Below, in pieces: positions 18,535 through 29,451 of a DNA stretch of 64,000 bases (its first letter is position 1; each line of letters opens with the position of its first letter). The translations under genes and the position numbers were made by a program. This DNA comes from Haloarcula sebkhae (GTDB lineage: Archaea; Halobacteriota; Halobacteria; Halobacteriales; Haloarculaceae). Below the pieces are notes generated by a model, which saw only the letters and a program-made list of their open reading frames with translations, searched no databases and was not told where the DNA came from. Location: contig NZ_BMPD01000001.1 in assembly GCF_014647415.1 (NCBI RefSeq), positions 744,001 through 808,000 on the forward strand, read 5' to 3'.

Positions 18535-19041
18535 TCACTCAAGCACGCTCTTCGGCCGCTTGAGGTAGAACGCCTGATCGGTCACTCGTTTGTACACCGC
18601 GTACAGCGTCTCGACGGCGGCCGGGTCGGGGTCGAACCGCAGATGCGGGGCCATGTGATACGCTTTACAGCTTGTCAGGAAGAAGTACAGCGTCCGGTGA
18701 TGGGCCGGCGTCGCATCGACGACGCCCATCGACTGCCCACCGATGTCGTCCGAAAAGTCGTTGAGCAGACCGGCGATATCATCGTTCAGTTGCTCATCGG
18801 GCCGTGTGAGCGGCGCACCGAGCGTCTGCTGGAGGAACTCGCTCGTCGCCCGCAGGAAGGGGTTCGAATCCATACCCGTCGGGTCCACGGCACTAAAGGC
18901 GTCGTACAGGTCGAGCAGCGCCGTCAGTTCATCGTCGGTCAGCGCGATGGGTTTGACGGGGTCGCCCTGCGGGAGCGAGTAGTCCGGGAAGGAGTACGAC
19001 TGCGGGTCCGGCACCTGCCCAAACACGTTATCGAGGCTCAT
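18535..19041 (-). CDS. Conserved haloarchaeal protein of unknown function
   Basis: A 168-residue soluble, acidic, mostly helical protein starting MSLDNVFGQVPDPQSYSFPD. It has no motif I recognise; notable is AHHRTLYFFLTSCKAYHMAPHLRFDPD, rich in aromatic and His residues. It lies 92 bases downstream of the HAD phosphatase gene on the same strand and 64 bases upstream of the 66-residue gene, so a shared transcript is possible. Confidence 0.6.
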   Translation of the reverse strand: MSLDNVFGQVPDPQSYSFPDYSLPQGDPVKPIALTDDELTALLDLYDAFSAVDPTGMDSNPFLRATSEFLQQTLGAPLTRPDEQLNDDIAGLLNDFSDDIGGQSMGVVDATPAHHRTLYFFLTSCKAYHMAPHLRFDPDPAAVETLYAVYKRVTDQAFYLKRPKSVLE

Positions 19042-19133
19042 GGTTGTAATTCGGCGAGGAGACGCCTAACTGTTGGGTGGGTAGCCCGTGGGACTCAATC
19101 GGTCGAGACCGTCAAAAAGCGGGGAGTCGTAGC

Positions 19134-20402
19134 TCACTCGCCCTGCTCGTCCAGTTGCTCGACGAGGCTGATGCCATAGACAGTCCGCAGGACCGTGCTG
19201 GCGTCCCCGGCCTCGTACACCAGATCGTCTCGCGAACTGACGTGGTCGAGCACATCGGGCGAGGAATGGGCGGGTGCGGCGGCGATACCGGCATCGTTGT
19301 CGTCGACCCAGCGCATCACCCGCAGGTCGCTCTTGCTGTCACCCATCACGAGCGCGAACGGGTCGTCGATGCCCAGTACGTCCAAGGCCTCTTCGACACC
19401 GGCAGACTTGTCCAGTTCGAGACTCACGAGTTCGGCCGCATCGCCCTCGTAGTAGCCCAGGTCAACGCGTTCGAGGATGTCGCGGAACGTCTCGGGCGCG
19501 TCGTCGATGTCGGCGTCGGTCGACAGATCACCCGCCGCCAGCACGTCGAGAATCTCAGGGTCGCGGCTGAAGTAGGCCCGCGCGTAGCCTGCAGGGTCCT
19601 CGACTTCGGCGTCGACCTGTGCGGCGATGGCGTCGCCGACCAACCCACAGAGGTACCGCAGCGACTCGTCGATGATTTCGACGGCGTTGTCGCTGCCGAC
19701 CTCGGCGTTGGGTTTCAGCGTGACGTTGAATTCGTTGCCTTGGAGATGACAGCGCTTGCCGACGGCGTCGGGGGCCTCCGAGAGGACCCGGCGGCGGACG
19801 GTCTCGAACACGTCCACGACCGCATCGTCGAGGCGCTCGTAGAGGAGGCGCTTGGTGTCCTCGCCGTGTTTGGGCGTGAACACGCCGTTACCGGACTCGT
19901 AGACGATGCTCATCTGTCCGGAGGAAACGAGGTTGTTGCCCAGCCCCTGTATCATGAACCCCTTGACGTTCTCCAGGGTCTGGCCGGTACAGACGACGAT
20001 GGGGACGCCCGCTTCGTGGAACTGCGTCAGGAGATACAGCGTATCGCGGGGGATTTCGTTGTCGGTGTCGCCGGCCGACCGGAGCGTCTCGTCGACGTCC
20101 AGCACGAGCACGTTCACCGACCGGTCGTACTTCGAGTAGAGATCGAGCGCGGTAAAGGCCTCGTCACGGGTCAGCCGGGCCGCGATTTCCGCGTAGGTCT
20201 CGCCGGTCCCGGGAAACTCGGCAGTGATATCCGATTTGAGGGCATCGAGGCGTTCACTGGCGGTTTCCCACTGTTCCAGCGCGACGGTCGAGCTGAGCGG
20301 GGGAAACAGGTCGACGAACTCCTGATAGCCGCGCAGCGTCGTCGTGTCCACGCTCTTGTAGAGCCGGTAGAGTTGGTCGTATTGTTCCATGTCGATATCC
20401 AC
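19134..20402 (-). CDS. HAD-superfamily hydrolase with N-terminal helical extension
   Basis: A 422-residue protein. The start is GTG 20402 (TATA GCTAAAGTA near 20433) or ATG 20390. The first 90 residues are helical and not part of the HAD fold. HAD motif I is LDVDETLRS (about 98-106), motif II VVCTGQT, and motif IV LVMGDSKSDLRVM (about 370); the cap between is large, as in Cof/sucrose-phosphatase-type HADs that act on sugar phosphates. Substrate unknown. All catalytic Asp residues are present, so it should be active. Confidence 0.82.
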   Translation of the reverse strand: MDIDMEQYDQLYRLYKSVDTTTLRGYQEFVDLFPPLSSTVALEQWETASERLDALKSDITAEFPGTGETYAEIAARLTRDEAFTALDLYSKYDRSVNVLVLDVDETLRSAGDTDNEIPRDTLYLLTQFHEAGVPIVVCTGQTLENVKGFMIQGLGNNLVSSGQMSIVYESGNGVFTPKHGEDTKRLLYERLDDAVVDVFETVRRRVLSEAPDAVGKRCHLQGNEFNVTLKPNAEVGSDNAVEIIDESLRYLCGLVGDAIAAQVDAEVEDPAGYARAYFSRDPEILDVLAAGDLSTDADIDDAPETFRDILERVDLGYYEGDAAELVSLELDKSAGVEEALDVLGIDDPFALVMGDSKSDLRVMRWVDDNDAGIAAAPAHSSPDVLDHVSSRDDLVYEAGDASTVLRTVYGISLVEQLDEQGE

Positions 20403-20495
20403 AGGGTAGTGGCGACTGACGGCGAGCGTACTTTAGCTATCGGGTTTGCGATACTCACACACGACTAACTTGCGGGTCTGCGGTACTCACACAGG

Positions 20496-20512
20496 ATAAA
20501 AAAGCCGGTTTG
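20496..20512 (-). terminator. T-run terminator after the 47-residue gene
   Basis: On the minus strand AACCGGCTTTTTTATCC gives a run of six T about 40 bases after the stop of the small gene at 20541-20684. T-rich stretches end transcription in archaea. Confidence 0.45.
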
Positions 20513-20540
20513 CCAACACCGCTGCCGAGGGGAAACCCTG

Positions 20541-20684
20541 CTACGCCTCGTCGCCGCCGTCGGTCAGCACCTCGGTTTCGGGCGCCTCCTCGTTGAGGAA
20601 GGATGGCAGTTCCTCCTCGTCCTCGTCAGTTGCCTCGTCGTCCGCCGTCGCTTCGGTCCAGGAACGTTCTGTGTGGTGGCACAT
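20541..20684 (-). CDS. Small acidic haloarchaeal protein
   Basis: A 47-residue frame (MCHHTERSWTEATADDEATD..) ending ELPSFLNEEAPETEVLTDGGDEA. The extremely acidic composition, the MCHH start and the VLTDGG ending resemble a small conserved haloarchaeal protein seen in many genomes (from memory), which argues for a real gene. No domain is known. It is divergent from mutL. Confidence 0.6.
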   Translation of the reverse strand: MCHHTERSWTEATADDEATDEDEEELPSFLNEEAPETEVLTDGGDEA

Positions 20685-20818
20685 TGGTCGTCACCATGCG
20701 AGGGTCAGGACTGTTCTGTGTTAACTATTTTCATGACCAGACTGATAGGCGCGGCGAGGGCAGACAGTATCAAGTCGCTTCGACCGCTAGCCGGTGGCAA
20801 TCACATGCGGAGGCACGT

Positions 20819-22957
<2,139 letters not shown>

Positions 22958-23036
22958 CGAGGAAGTCCGGTCCGCCCCCGGCACAGCAGTCGATACAGCC
23001 GATTAAACTAAACCTCCATCTCCCGATGCACGCGGT

Positions 23037-23981
23037 ATGTCACTCGTTACGTTCGGCGAGACCGCTCTCAGATTTGCACCCCCAGACGGACAGCGGTTCG
23101 AAACGGCCCGCGAGGCAACGATTCGCGTCGACGGGACCGCGAGCGGTGTCGCGGCGACGGCCGGCCGACTCGGGGCTGACGCACGGTGGCTATCGAAGGT
23201 TCCGGACACACCACTGGGGCGGCGCGTCGTCGCGGAGCTCCACGAGTTCGGGCTGGAGACGGACGTTGTCTGGGCAGACCCGGGCGCCGGACGGCAGGGG
23301 CTCACGTTCCACGAGGACGCGGACCCACCCCGTGCCGAGCGGCTGCTACAGGACCGCAGCAACACCGCGATGGCGACGCTGACCCCCGGCGAGCTGCCGA
23401 TGGGCGAGATACAGAACGCGGACGTGGTGTTCACCTCGGGCGCAACCCTCTCACTGTCTGACACAGCCGCCGATACGACGGGCGCGTTGCTCAGAGCGGC
23501 CGCAGGGATGCGGGCATTCGATCTCGATTTCCATCCCGGGCTGTGGGACGCCGAGGATGCCCAGGACGCGCTTGCAGACCTGCTGCCGGCCGTCGATACC
23601 CTCTTTGCCGCCGAAGAGCAGGTATCCGCGGTGTTTGATACGACAGGGAGTCCGCGCGAAGTCGTGCACACGCTCGCAACGGAGTACGATCTCACCCGCG
23701 TGATTCTCACCCGGAGCGAGTACGGTGCGGTGGCCTACCACGACGGCGTCATTCACGAGCAGGATGCCATCGAGACGTCGGCAGTGGACGAATCGGGACA
23801 ACACGAGGCCTTCATCGGCGCGACGCTCCAGCAACTGGCCGCCGGTGCCGACACGGACGAAGCGCTGCTCCACGGTGTTGCGGCGGCAGCGCTCTCTCGA
23901 ACACTGTCCGGACCGTTGACGCCGCTCGAACCGTCCGAAGTCGAGCGGCTCGTCGATTCACAGCAGTCTAGGCGACCGTAG
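23037..23981 (+). CDS. PfkB-family carbohydrate kinase (KDG kinase-like)
   Basis: A 314-residue ribokinase-fold protein starting MSLVTFGETALRFAPPDG. The N-terminal GETALRF and ASGVAATAGRLGAD match the sugar-binding lid of the family, and the layout is closest to 2-keto-3-deoxygluconate kinases of the semiphosphorylative Entner-Doudoroff path. The usual C-terminal signature DTTGAGDAF reads DESGQHEAF (about residue 255), with Glu where the catalytic Asp stands. This may be a haloarchaeal subfamily trait or a change of activity. It starts 79 bases after mutL on the same strand. Confidence 0.75.
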   Translation: MSLVTFGETALRFAPPDGQRFETAREATIRVDGTASGVAATAGRLGADARWLSKVPDTPLGRRVVAELHEFGLETDVVWADPGAGRQGLTFHEDADPPRAERLLQDRSNTAMATLTPGELPMGEIQNADVVFTSGATLSLSDTAADTTGALLRAAAGMRAFDLDFHPGLWDAEDAQDALADLLPAVDTLFAAEEQVSAVFDTTGSPREVVHTLATEYDLTRVILTRSEYGAVAYHDGVIHEQDAIETSAVDESGQHEAFIGATLQQLAAGADTDEALLHGVAAAALSRTLSGPLTPLEPSEVERLVDSQQSRRP

Positions 23982-24032
23982 GGAGTCCCTACCGGCAGTA
24001 CTGATTTACGTCCACTCTTTTATTAATCAGGT

Positions 24033-25268
24033 ATGCTCGGCCACCGTGCCATGTTAACAACTGTGGTGCTGACACTACTGGTAGGGGCCGGAGTAGTGGC
24101 GGGAACAGCTGGTGCACAGTCGCAGGTGACGCTCTCCGTCACCGTCGTCGATCAAGACGGTGACCCGCTCAGCGGGATCGATATCTCGGCGACGTGGGAC
24201 GACGGCGCAGGCGGGCCGTCCAATGAGACGACGCGGGCAAACGGGCAGGCACTTATCGATGTTCCCGAGGGAGCGGACGTCATGCTCCAGATAGATGACG
24301 ACGAGTACGTCCGAAACGTCCCCTACGTCGTCGAAGATGCCGAGGCGGAGTCCATCGAGGTAGTGGTCTCGGAGTCAGCGACGGCCACAGTCAACGCGGT
24401 GACGGCGGACGGCCAGCCGGCCGAGAACGCTCGAATCCGGCTGTATCGGGACGGGAACTACGTAGTCGACAGGAACGCAGGCAGTGACGGGACCGTCACG
24501 ACACAGCCTGTCGAGAAAGGCGAGTACAGCGTCATCGTCACCAAGCCGGGGTTCTACCGAAACCTGACCGCCGTGTCTGTCACTGGCGAGGCGGCGACGA
24601 CGGTCCGGATCAGCGAGGGGTCGGTCCTGCTGCAGGCCGAGGTCGTCGACGACCACTTCAACGACTCCAGACCGATCCGGGACGCGAGCGTCCGGGTCCA
24701 ATCAGGCAGCGGATTCGACGGCACCGTACCGACGCTCTCCGACGGGACAGCGTCGGTCAGCGTGCCGGTCAACGACCGCTACGACGTCACAGTGACCAAG
24801 GAAGGATACGAAACGGTCGAGAGACGCGTCAGCGTGGCTGAAGACGAAACGTCGATCGACGTGGACATCCGGCGCACCCCGGAGATTACGCTCACGCCGG
24901 ACAACAGACAGGTCGTCGTCAATGCGACCGTCCGGCTCACGGTCACCGACGAGTACGACGAGCCGGTGGCGAACGCGACAGTGACCCGGAACGGGACCGA
25001 GGTCGGACAGACAGACCCGGACGGCGAGATAACGGCACCGGTCCCCACAGCCGGCAACGTCACGTTCACCGCGACAGCCGGAGACCTCACCACGACGACG
25101 AACATTACCGCGTTCAGACCGGGTGAGGAATCGACGACAGGAGGGGCGGCCCCGACGCCGGAACAGACGGCGACAGAAACGACGGATGGCAGCGGTCCGG
25201 GCTTCACCGTCGCTCTGACGATGGCCGCACTGCTCGCAGTAGCTGTCCTCGCACGCCGACGGCGCTAA
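24033..25268 (+). CDS. Secreted surface protein with Ig-like repeats and PGF-CTERM anchor
   Basis: A 411-residue exported protein. A Sec signal peptide occupies residues 1-30 (LTTVVLTLLVGAGVVAGTAGAQ); the start may be 24033 or ATG 24051. Four carboxypeptidase-regulatory or Ig-like beta domains follow (VTVVDQDGDPLSGIDIS, VNAVTADGQPAENARI, VTDEYDEPVANATV). The C-terminus has a Thr-rich spacer, the motif GPGF, a hydrophobic helix and RRRR: this is the PGF-CTERM signal processed by archaeosortase A and lipid-anchored at the surface. Ligand unknown; likely adhesive or structural. Confidence 0.85.
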   Translation: MLGHRAMLTTVVLTLLVGAGVVAGTAGAQSQVTLSVTVVDQDGDPLSGIDISATWDDGAGGPSNETTRANGQALIDVPEGADVMLQIDDDEYVRNVPYVVEDAEAESIEVVVSESATATVNAVTADGQPAENARIRLYRDGNYVVDRNAGSDGTVTTQPVEKGEYSVIVTKPGFYRNLTAVSVTGEAATTVRISEGSVLLQAEVVDDHFNDSRPIRDASVRVQSGSGFDGTVPTLSDGTASVSVPVNDRYDVTVTKEGYETVERRVSVAEDETSIDVDIRRTPEITLTPDNRQVVVNATVRLTVTDEYDEPVANATVTRNGTEVGQTDPDGEITAPVPTAGNVTFTATAGDLTTTTNITAFRPGEESTTGGAAPTPEQTATETTDGSGPGFTVALTMAALLAVAVLARRRR

Positions 25269-25306
25269 CGGGACGTTTTTCCCCGCGAGGGCCGCACACC
25301 TGTACA

Positions 25307-26392
25307 ATGACTGTTCTCGAGTCCGTTCACGAGGCCCATGGAGCGACGTTCAGAGAGGTCGGTGGTCGGCGGGTCGTCGACAACTACGGGCGACCGGAGC
25401 GGACCCACCGCGCGGTTCGGAACGTCGTCGGCGCGATGGAGTACGGCTACGGCGTGATCGTCGTCACCGGCGAGGACCGCGTCGACTATGTCGACAATGC
25501 CGTCTCGAACCGCGTCCCGGACGAGGACGGTGCGGGCTGTTACGCGCTCTTGCTCGACCCCGACGGCCGCGTCGACACGGACATGTACGTGTACAACGCC
25601 GGCGAGCGCCTGCTCGTGTTCACACCGCCCCAGAAAGCCGAGGAACTGGCCGGAGAGTGGGCGGACAAGACCTTCATTCAGGACGTCGAGTTCGAGGTGG
25701 CGACCGACGACTTCGCCGTCTTCGGCGTCCACGGACCGAAAGCGACAGAGAAAATCGCCAGCGTCCTCCACCAGACCGGCACCCCGCCGGCACCGCTGAC
25801 CTTCGAGCGGGGCGAACTCGGCGACGCAGGCGTCTCCGTCATCCGGACGGACGACCTCACTGGCGAGGAGAGCTACGACGTGGTCTGTAGCGCTGACGAC
25901 GCCGAACCGGTCTTCGATACGCTGGTCAACCGCGGGCTCAACGCCGTCCCCTTCGGCTACCAGACCTGGGAGACGCTGACGCTTGAAGCCGGGACGCCGC
26001 TGTTCGATACCGAGATCGAGGGGGCGCTCCCGAACGATCTGGGCCTTCGAAACGCCTTGGACTTCGAGAAAGGGTGTTACGTCGGTCAGGAGGTCGTCTC
26101 CCGCATCGAGAACCGCGGCCACCCCACGCAGCGATTGGTCGGCCTCGCCGTCGAGGCGTGCCCTGACCCCGGTGCCGCGGTGTTCGCCGGCGACGAGCAC
26201 GTCGGCGACGTGACCCGCGCCACGCAGAGTCCGATGCGAGAAGCCCCGATTGCACTGGCGAATCTCAGCTGGGAACGGCCCGAAGCAGCGTTGAAAATCC
26301 GCATCGACGGCGAGCCGGTCAGCGCCCAGCAGGTCGACCTGCCCTTTATCGACGGCTCGGCGGAGTCGGCGCGGCTGCCGACCTACGAGTAG
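25307..26392 (+). CDS. YgfZ/GcvT-family folate-dependent protein
   Basis: A 361-residue protein of the aminomethyltransferase fold. The YgfZ signature KGCYVGQEVVSRIENRG is at about residue 255, with the C-terminal barrel domain after it (RLVGLAVE, AVFAGDEHVGDVT). YgfZ proteins bind tetrahydrofolate and help make or repair certain iron-sulfur proteins; the KGCYxGQE Cys is the distinguishing residue from true GcvT. A ferredoxin gene lies 670 bases away on the opposite strand. It is convergent with the IMPACT gene. Confidence 0.85.
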   Translation: MTVLESVHEAHGATFREVGGRRVVDNYGRPERTHRAVRNVVGAMEYGYGVIVVTGEDRVDYVDNAVSNRVPDEDGAGCYALLLDPDGRVDTDMYVYNAGERLLVFTPPQKAEELAGEWADKTFIQDVEFEVATDDFAVFGVHGPKATEKIASVLHQTGTPPAPLTFERGELGDAGVSVIRTDDLTGEESYDVVCSADDAEPVFDTLVNRGLNAVPFGYQTWETLTLEAGTPLFDTEIEGALPNDLGLRNALDFEKGCYVGQEVVSRIENRGHPTQRLVGLAVEACPDPGAAVFAGDEHVGDVTRATQSPMREAPIALANLSWERPEAALKIRIDGEPVSAQQVDLPFIDGSAESARLPTYE

Positions 26393-26398
26393 CGGGGG

Positions 26399-27001
26399 TC
26401 AGGCTAGTTCGATAGCCGCCCGCCCGCTGGTTGCGCTCCTTATGCGGTCCCGCAGTTCGCTGCCCTCCGTAGTGGGGACTCGAACCTCGAAGACGACTTC
26501 AGCCTCGTAGTCAGCCTCGAATTCCACACCCGCGGATTCGAGCAGGCTCCGAACGCTGCCCGAATCGTCGTAGGCGACGGTCACGGTGAACTGCTCGTGG
26601 GGAACTTCCTCGACGACACCAGCGTCGTCGACGCCTTCCTTCACCGCTCGGGAGTAGGCACTGGCTAAGCCGCCGACGCCGAGGTTTGTCCCGCCGTAAT
26701 AGCGCGTGACGACGGCGACGACATTCTCGATCTCGCGCTGCTGGAGGACGTTCAGCGCAGGGTCGCCAGCGCTGCCGCTTGGTTCGCCATCGTCACTGGA
26801 ATACTCCCGGAAAGGGTCGGACCGGACGCGGTAGGCGGGGACGTTGTGAGTCGCGTCGGCGTACTCCTCGGTGATGGCGTCGACGAACGCCTCGGCGTCT
26901 TCGACAGTCGTCACCGGGGCGATGTGGCCGATGAACTCCGAACCCCGAACCTCGAAGCGCGCCTCGCCGCGGCCCGGAACGGTCCGATAGCTGTCCGTCA
27001 C
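26399..27001 (-). CDS. IMPACT/YigZ family protein
   Basis: A 200-residue protein with the UPF0029 N-terminal domain, marked by GSEFIGHIAPV, ATHNVPAYRVR, DDGEPSGSAGDPALNVLQ and VVAVVTRYYGGTNLGVGGL, followed by a C-terminal DUF1949-like alpha/beta domain. Eukaryotic IMPACT regulates GCN2; bacterial YigZ binds nucleic acid-like ligands. The role in archaea is unknown. The 6-base gap with the upstream gene is convergent. Confidence 0.9.
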   Translation of the reverse strand: MTDSYRTVPGRGEARFEVRGSEFIGHIAPVTTVEDAEAFVDAITEEYADATHNVPAYRVRSDPFREYSSDDGEPSGSAGDPALNVLQQREIENVVAVVTRYYGGTNLGVGGLASAYSRAVKEGVDDAGVVEEVPHEQFTVTVAYDDSGSVRSLLESAGVEFEADYEAEVVFEVRVPTTEGSELRDRIRSATSGRAAIELA

Positions 27002-27064
27002 GGACCGGGGTACGCCCGGCGGCGGAATAGCGTTTGTCGTTCGCTCCCTGCGTACGGCATCGAG

Positions 27065-27400
27065 TTACTCCATGCCGTCGCCGGCCTGTCGTGACCCCCA
27101 GACTCGCTTGTCGAGCAGTTTGACCCGCATCCCATCGCGGACCCGGAGCTGACAGGAGAACCGGGGGTAGCCAAATCGGTCGGCGAGGTCGTCGTGCCAG
27201 TGGTTGGGGTCGGGCGGTTCGGCGAGTCGGACGCCGCAGGTGGCACAGATGCCGCGGCCGCCGCAGTTGACCCGCTCGGCGTAGCGGCCGTGCGGCGAGA
27301 GGCCGGCATCGAGCAGCACGTCACGGAGGACGGCCCCACGTTCGGCAGTGAGTTCGTGGGTCTCGCCGGTGGGCGTCTCGACGGTGAGCATTGCCGGCAT
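27065..27400 (-). CDS. 2Fe-2S ferredoxin
   Basis: A 111-residue (or 108 from ATG 27391) ferredoxin of the adrenodoxin-like beta-grasp fold. Cluster ligands are CGGRGICATC (Cys-x5-Cys-x2-Cys, about residues 46-55) and a fourth Cys in FSCQLRV (about 83). The start at 27400 shares one base with the stop of the ACT-domain gene upstream (TAATG), so translation is probably coupled. It is a soluble electron carrier; the partner enzyme is not evident. Confidence 0.85.
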   Translation of the reverse strand: MPAMLTVETPTGETHELTAERGAVLRDVLLDAGLSPHGRYAERVNCGGRGICATCGVRLAEPPDPNHWHDDLADRFGYPRFSCQLRVRDGMRVKLLDKRVWGSRQAGDGME

Positions 27401-27903
27401 TATGCCAGTTCAATAGTCCGAACGAACGCCAGCCGACGGATGTCATTGATCAGGTCGCCGGGGAGTTCCTCGTCGGTGATGACGTACAGTTTCGGTTCGT
27501 CAGTGAACTCGGGGTCTTCACTCAGGACCTGCCGAATAGAGATACCGTGGTCGGCGATAGCCGACGTGACCGTCGAGACGATGCCGGACTCGTCGGCGGC
27601 GCGGACGGTGACGGTCACCGCGTGCAGATCGAGCACCGGTGCGAGGTCGAGCAGGCTCGGCACGGAGGAGATGTTGCGGAAGATGCGCCGCAGGTCGTCG
27701 TCGTCGAGAATCGCGTCCGTCGTCGCGTTGACAACCCGGCGGTCGACATCGGCCTCGCGAGCGATACCCGTGTTCGGGATTTCGATGCCGCCTGAGACGA
27801 CGCGGCCGTCCTCGTTGACGGAGAACCCTCGTTCCAGCAGCAACCGGATGACATCCTGCTGGCCGGGAGAGTCCTCAAATTTCTGCATAATCTCGTCGAA
27901 CAT
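27400..27903 (-). CDS. ACT-domain regulator of amino acid metabolism (COG1707-like)
   Basis: A 167-residue protein starting MFDEIMQKFEDSPGQQDVIRLLLERGFSV; ATG 27903 is preferred over 27927. The N-terminal half is a winged-helix-like region with NEDGRVVSGGIEIPNTGIARE and DRRVVNAT, the C-terminal half (about 95-167) an ACT domain (AVTVTVRAADESGIVSTVTSAIADHGISIRQV). This matches archaeal predicted regulators that bind an amino acid. It overlaps the ferredoxin start by one base and lies next to hisB, 75 bases away on the same strand. Confidence 0.8.
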   Translation of the reverse strand: MFDEIMQKFEDSPGQQDVIRLLLERGFSVNEDGRVVSGGIEIPNTGIAREADVDRRVVNATTDAILDDDDLRRIFRNISSVPSLLDLAPVLDLHAVTVTVRAADESGIVSTVTSAIADHGISIRQVLSEDPEFTDEPKLYVITDEELPGDLINDIRRLAFVRTIELA

Positions 27904-27977
27904 ACGGAGTGGTAGACGTGAGGCCACTAATCGGTGCCGGCAGCAGTTGAAACAGGAGGGAGTCGCGTTGCAGTCGA

Positions 27978-28565
27978 CTACAGTTCGCCTTTCGTACTCG
28001 CCACGTCGGACCGGCGCTCGTCGATTCTGGTCGCGTCGTCAAGCGCCCGGGCAAGCCCCTTGAACAGCGCCTCGATCTCGTGGTGGGCGTTCTCGCCGTC
28101 GACGCCGCAGTGCAGCGTCAGCCCGGCGTTCATCGACAGCGAGCGACAGAAATGCTGGGCCATGTGGCTGGTCATCCCGCCGACAGAGTCCTGCGAGAAC
28201 TCGCCGTCGAACGCGAAGTACGGCCGGCCGGAGATGTCGACGACGACGCTCGCAACGGCCTCGTCAAGCGGGACCTTGCGGTCGGCGAACCGGCGGATGC
28301 CGCGCTTGTCGTCCAGCGCCTCGGTGAACGCCTCGCCCAGCGTGATGGCGACATCCTCTACGGTGTGGTGGTCGTCGATGTCCAGATCGCCGTCACACTG
28401 CACGGTCAGGTCGAACAGCCCGTGGGTCGAGAACGAGTCGAGCATGTGGTCGAAGAAGCCGATGCCGGTGTCGATGGTGCTGTCGCCGTCACCGTCGACG
28501 TCGAGCGTGACCTCGATGTCCGTTTCGGCCGTCGTCCGCATGACGGCTGCCGTCCGGTCAGTCAT
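27978..28565 (-). CDS. hisB: Imidazoleglycerol-phosphate dehydratase
   Basis: A 195-residue HisB, the usual length for the single-domain enzyme. Family motifs are GIGFFDHML (about 35-43), [18 protein letters not shown], and [18 protein letters not shown], which supply the Mn-binding His residues. It dehydrates imidazole-glycerol phosphate in histidine biosynthesis. No other his genes are adjacent; scattered his genes are normal in haloarchaea. The neighbouring ACT-domain regulator may respond to amino acid supply. Confidence 0.96.
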   Translation of the reverse strand: MTDRTAAVMRTTAETDIEVTLDVDGDGDSTIDTGIGFFDHMLDSFSTHGLFDLTVQCDGDLDIDDHHTVEDVAITLGEAFTEALDDKRGIRRFADRKVPLDEAVASVVVDISGRPYFAFDGEFSQDSVGGMTSHMAQHFCRSLSMNAGLTLHCGVDGENAHHEIEALFKGLARALDDATRIDERRSDVASTKGEL

Positions 28566-28607
28566 ACTTCACACGTATCAGGCCGCGTATTTGTGGATTG
28601 CGTCCGC

Positions 28608-29369
28608 TCACTCGGTCTGTTCGTCAAGCAGCGCCACCAATCGGTCGGTCACCGCCGGTGCGTGCTCGACGAAACAGCAGTGGCGACCCTCGACAGCCTC
28701 CGCGGTCCCACGGGGGAGGTCGGCCGAAAGCGACTGTGCGGCCTCCGGAGGTACGACGGGATCGTCCAGCCCGTAGTACACCTCGGCGGGCTGGGTGATC
28801 TCGTACAGCGGCGACGCGTCGAAGGTTGTCATCGCGTTGGCCTGTGCATCACGGGCCGCTCCAGTCGCGTCCTCATCGGCGCGCCAGCCTGCGATCTGCT
28901 CCATGAGGTCCGGGTCGTGTTCGCGGAACGCCGGCGAGAACGCGCCGTCGAGCGACGACGGAGCATCGAGCGCGAGCGCGTCGAGTGCGTCCCGGTCAAT
29001 CGCATCGCCAGATCCGGCCGTGCAGTACAGTGTCAGCGAGCGGGCGCGGCTGTACTGATGTGCGTATTCGAGCGCGATCATCCCGCCGAGGCCGGCCCCG
29101 ACGAGGTGGGCGCTTCCGACGCCGTGGTCGGCCAACACGGCTTCGAGGTCGGCCGCCAGCGTTCCCACATCGTACGGTCCCGCGGGCGCGTCCGACCGGC
29201 CGGTCCCGCGGAGGTCCCACACCACCGTCTCGTAGGGGCCGGCGACAGCGTCGTAGTGCCAGCCCCAGAGCCATGCGCCGTACCCCACGTCGTTGATGAA
29301 CACGACGGTCGGGCCGTCGCCGTCGGCTTCGTAGTAGAGAGACACGTCGCGGTTACGTGCGGTCGGCAT
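28608..29369 (-). CDS. Alpha/beta-hydrolase-fold protein lacking the nucleophile Ser
   Basis: A 253-residue protein starting MPTARNRDVSLYYEADGDGP. The fold is plain: VVFINDVGYGAWLWGW (oxyanion loop region), VVWDLRGTGRSDAP, then the nucleophile elbow LVGAGLGGMIALEYA. In active members this reads GHSLGG; here Ser is Gly. The charge-relay Asp (YYGLDDPVVP) and His (GRHCCFVEH) are kept. It may be a non-hydrolytic binding protein or use another chemistry. Open frame continues upstream to 30113 but that part overlaps the antiporter and is a shadow. It is divergent from the antiporter. Confidence 0.8.
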   Translation of the reverse strand: MPTARNRDVSLYYEADGDGPTVVFINDVGYGAWLWGWHYDAVAGPYETVVWDLRGTGRSDAPAGPYDVGTLAADLEAVLADHGVGSAHLVGAGLGGMIALEYAHQYSRARSLTLYCTAGSGDAIDRDALDALALDAPSSLDGAFSPAFREHDPDLMEQIAGWRADEDATGAARDAQANAMTTFDASPLYEITQPAEVYYGLDDPVVPPEAAQSLSADLPRGTAEAVEGRHCCFVEHAPAVTDRLVALLDEQTE

Positions 29370-29451
29370 TGGCTGTCGATTCCTTCGCCGATGGTGTGTC
29401 TCTTTCGGTGAATAGGTCTTTAGCGCTGGCTGTCGAAGGATCGTCAGTCCT

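Noticed and set aside
19077..20468. 463-codon plus-strand frame opposite the HAD gene
   Set aside because: Shadow frame; the minus strand encodes all HAD motifs.
28080..29411. 443-codon plus-strand frame across hisB and the hydrolase gene
   Set aside because: It spans two good minus-strand genes and resembles neither strand's protein families.
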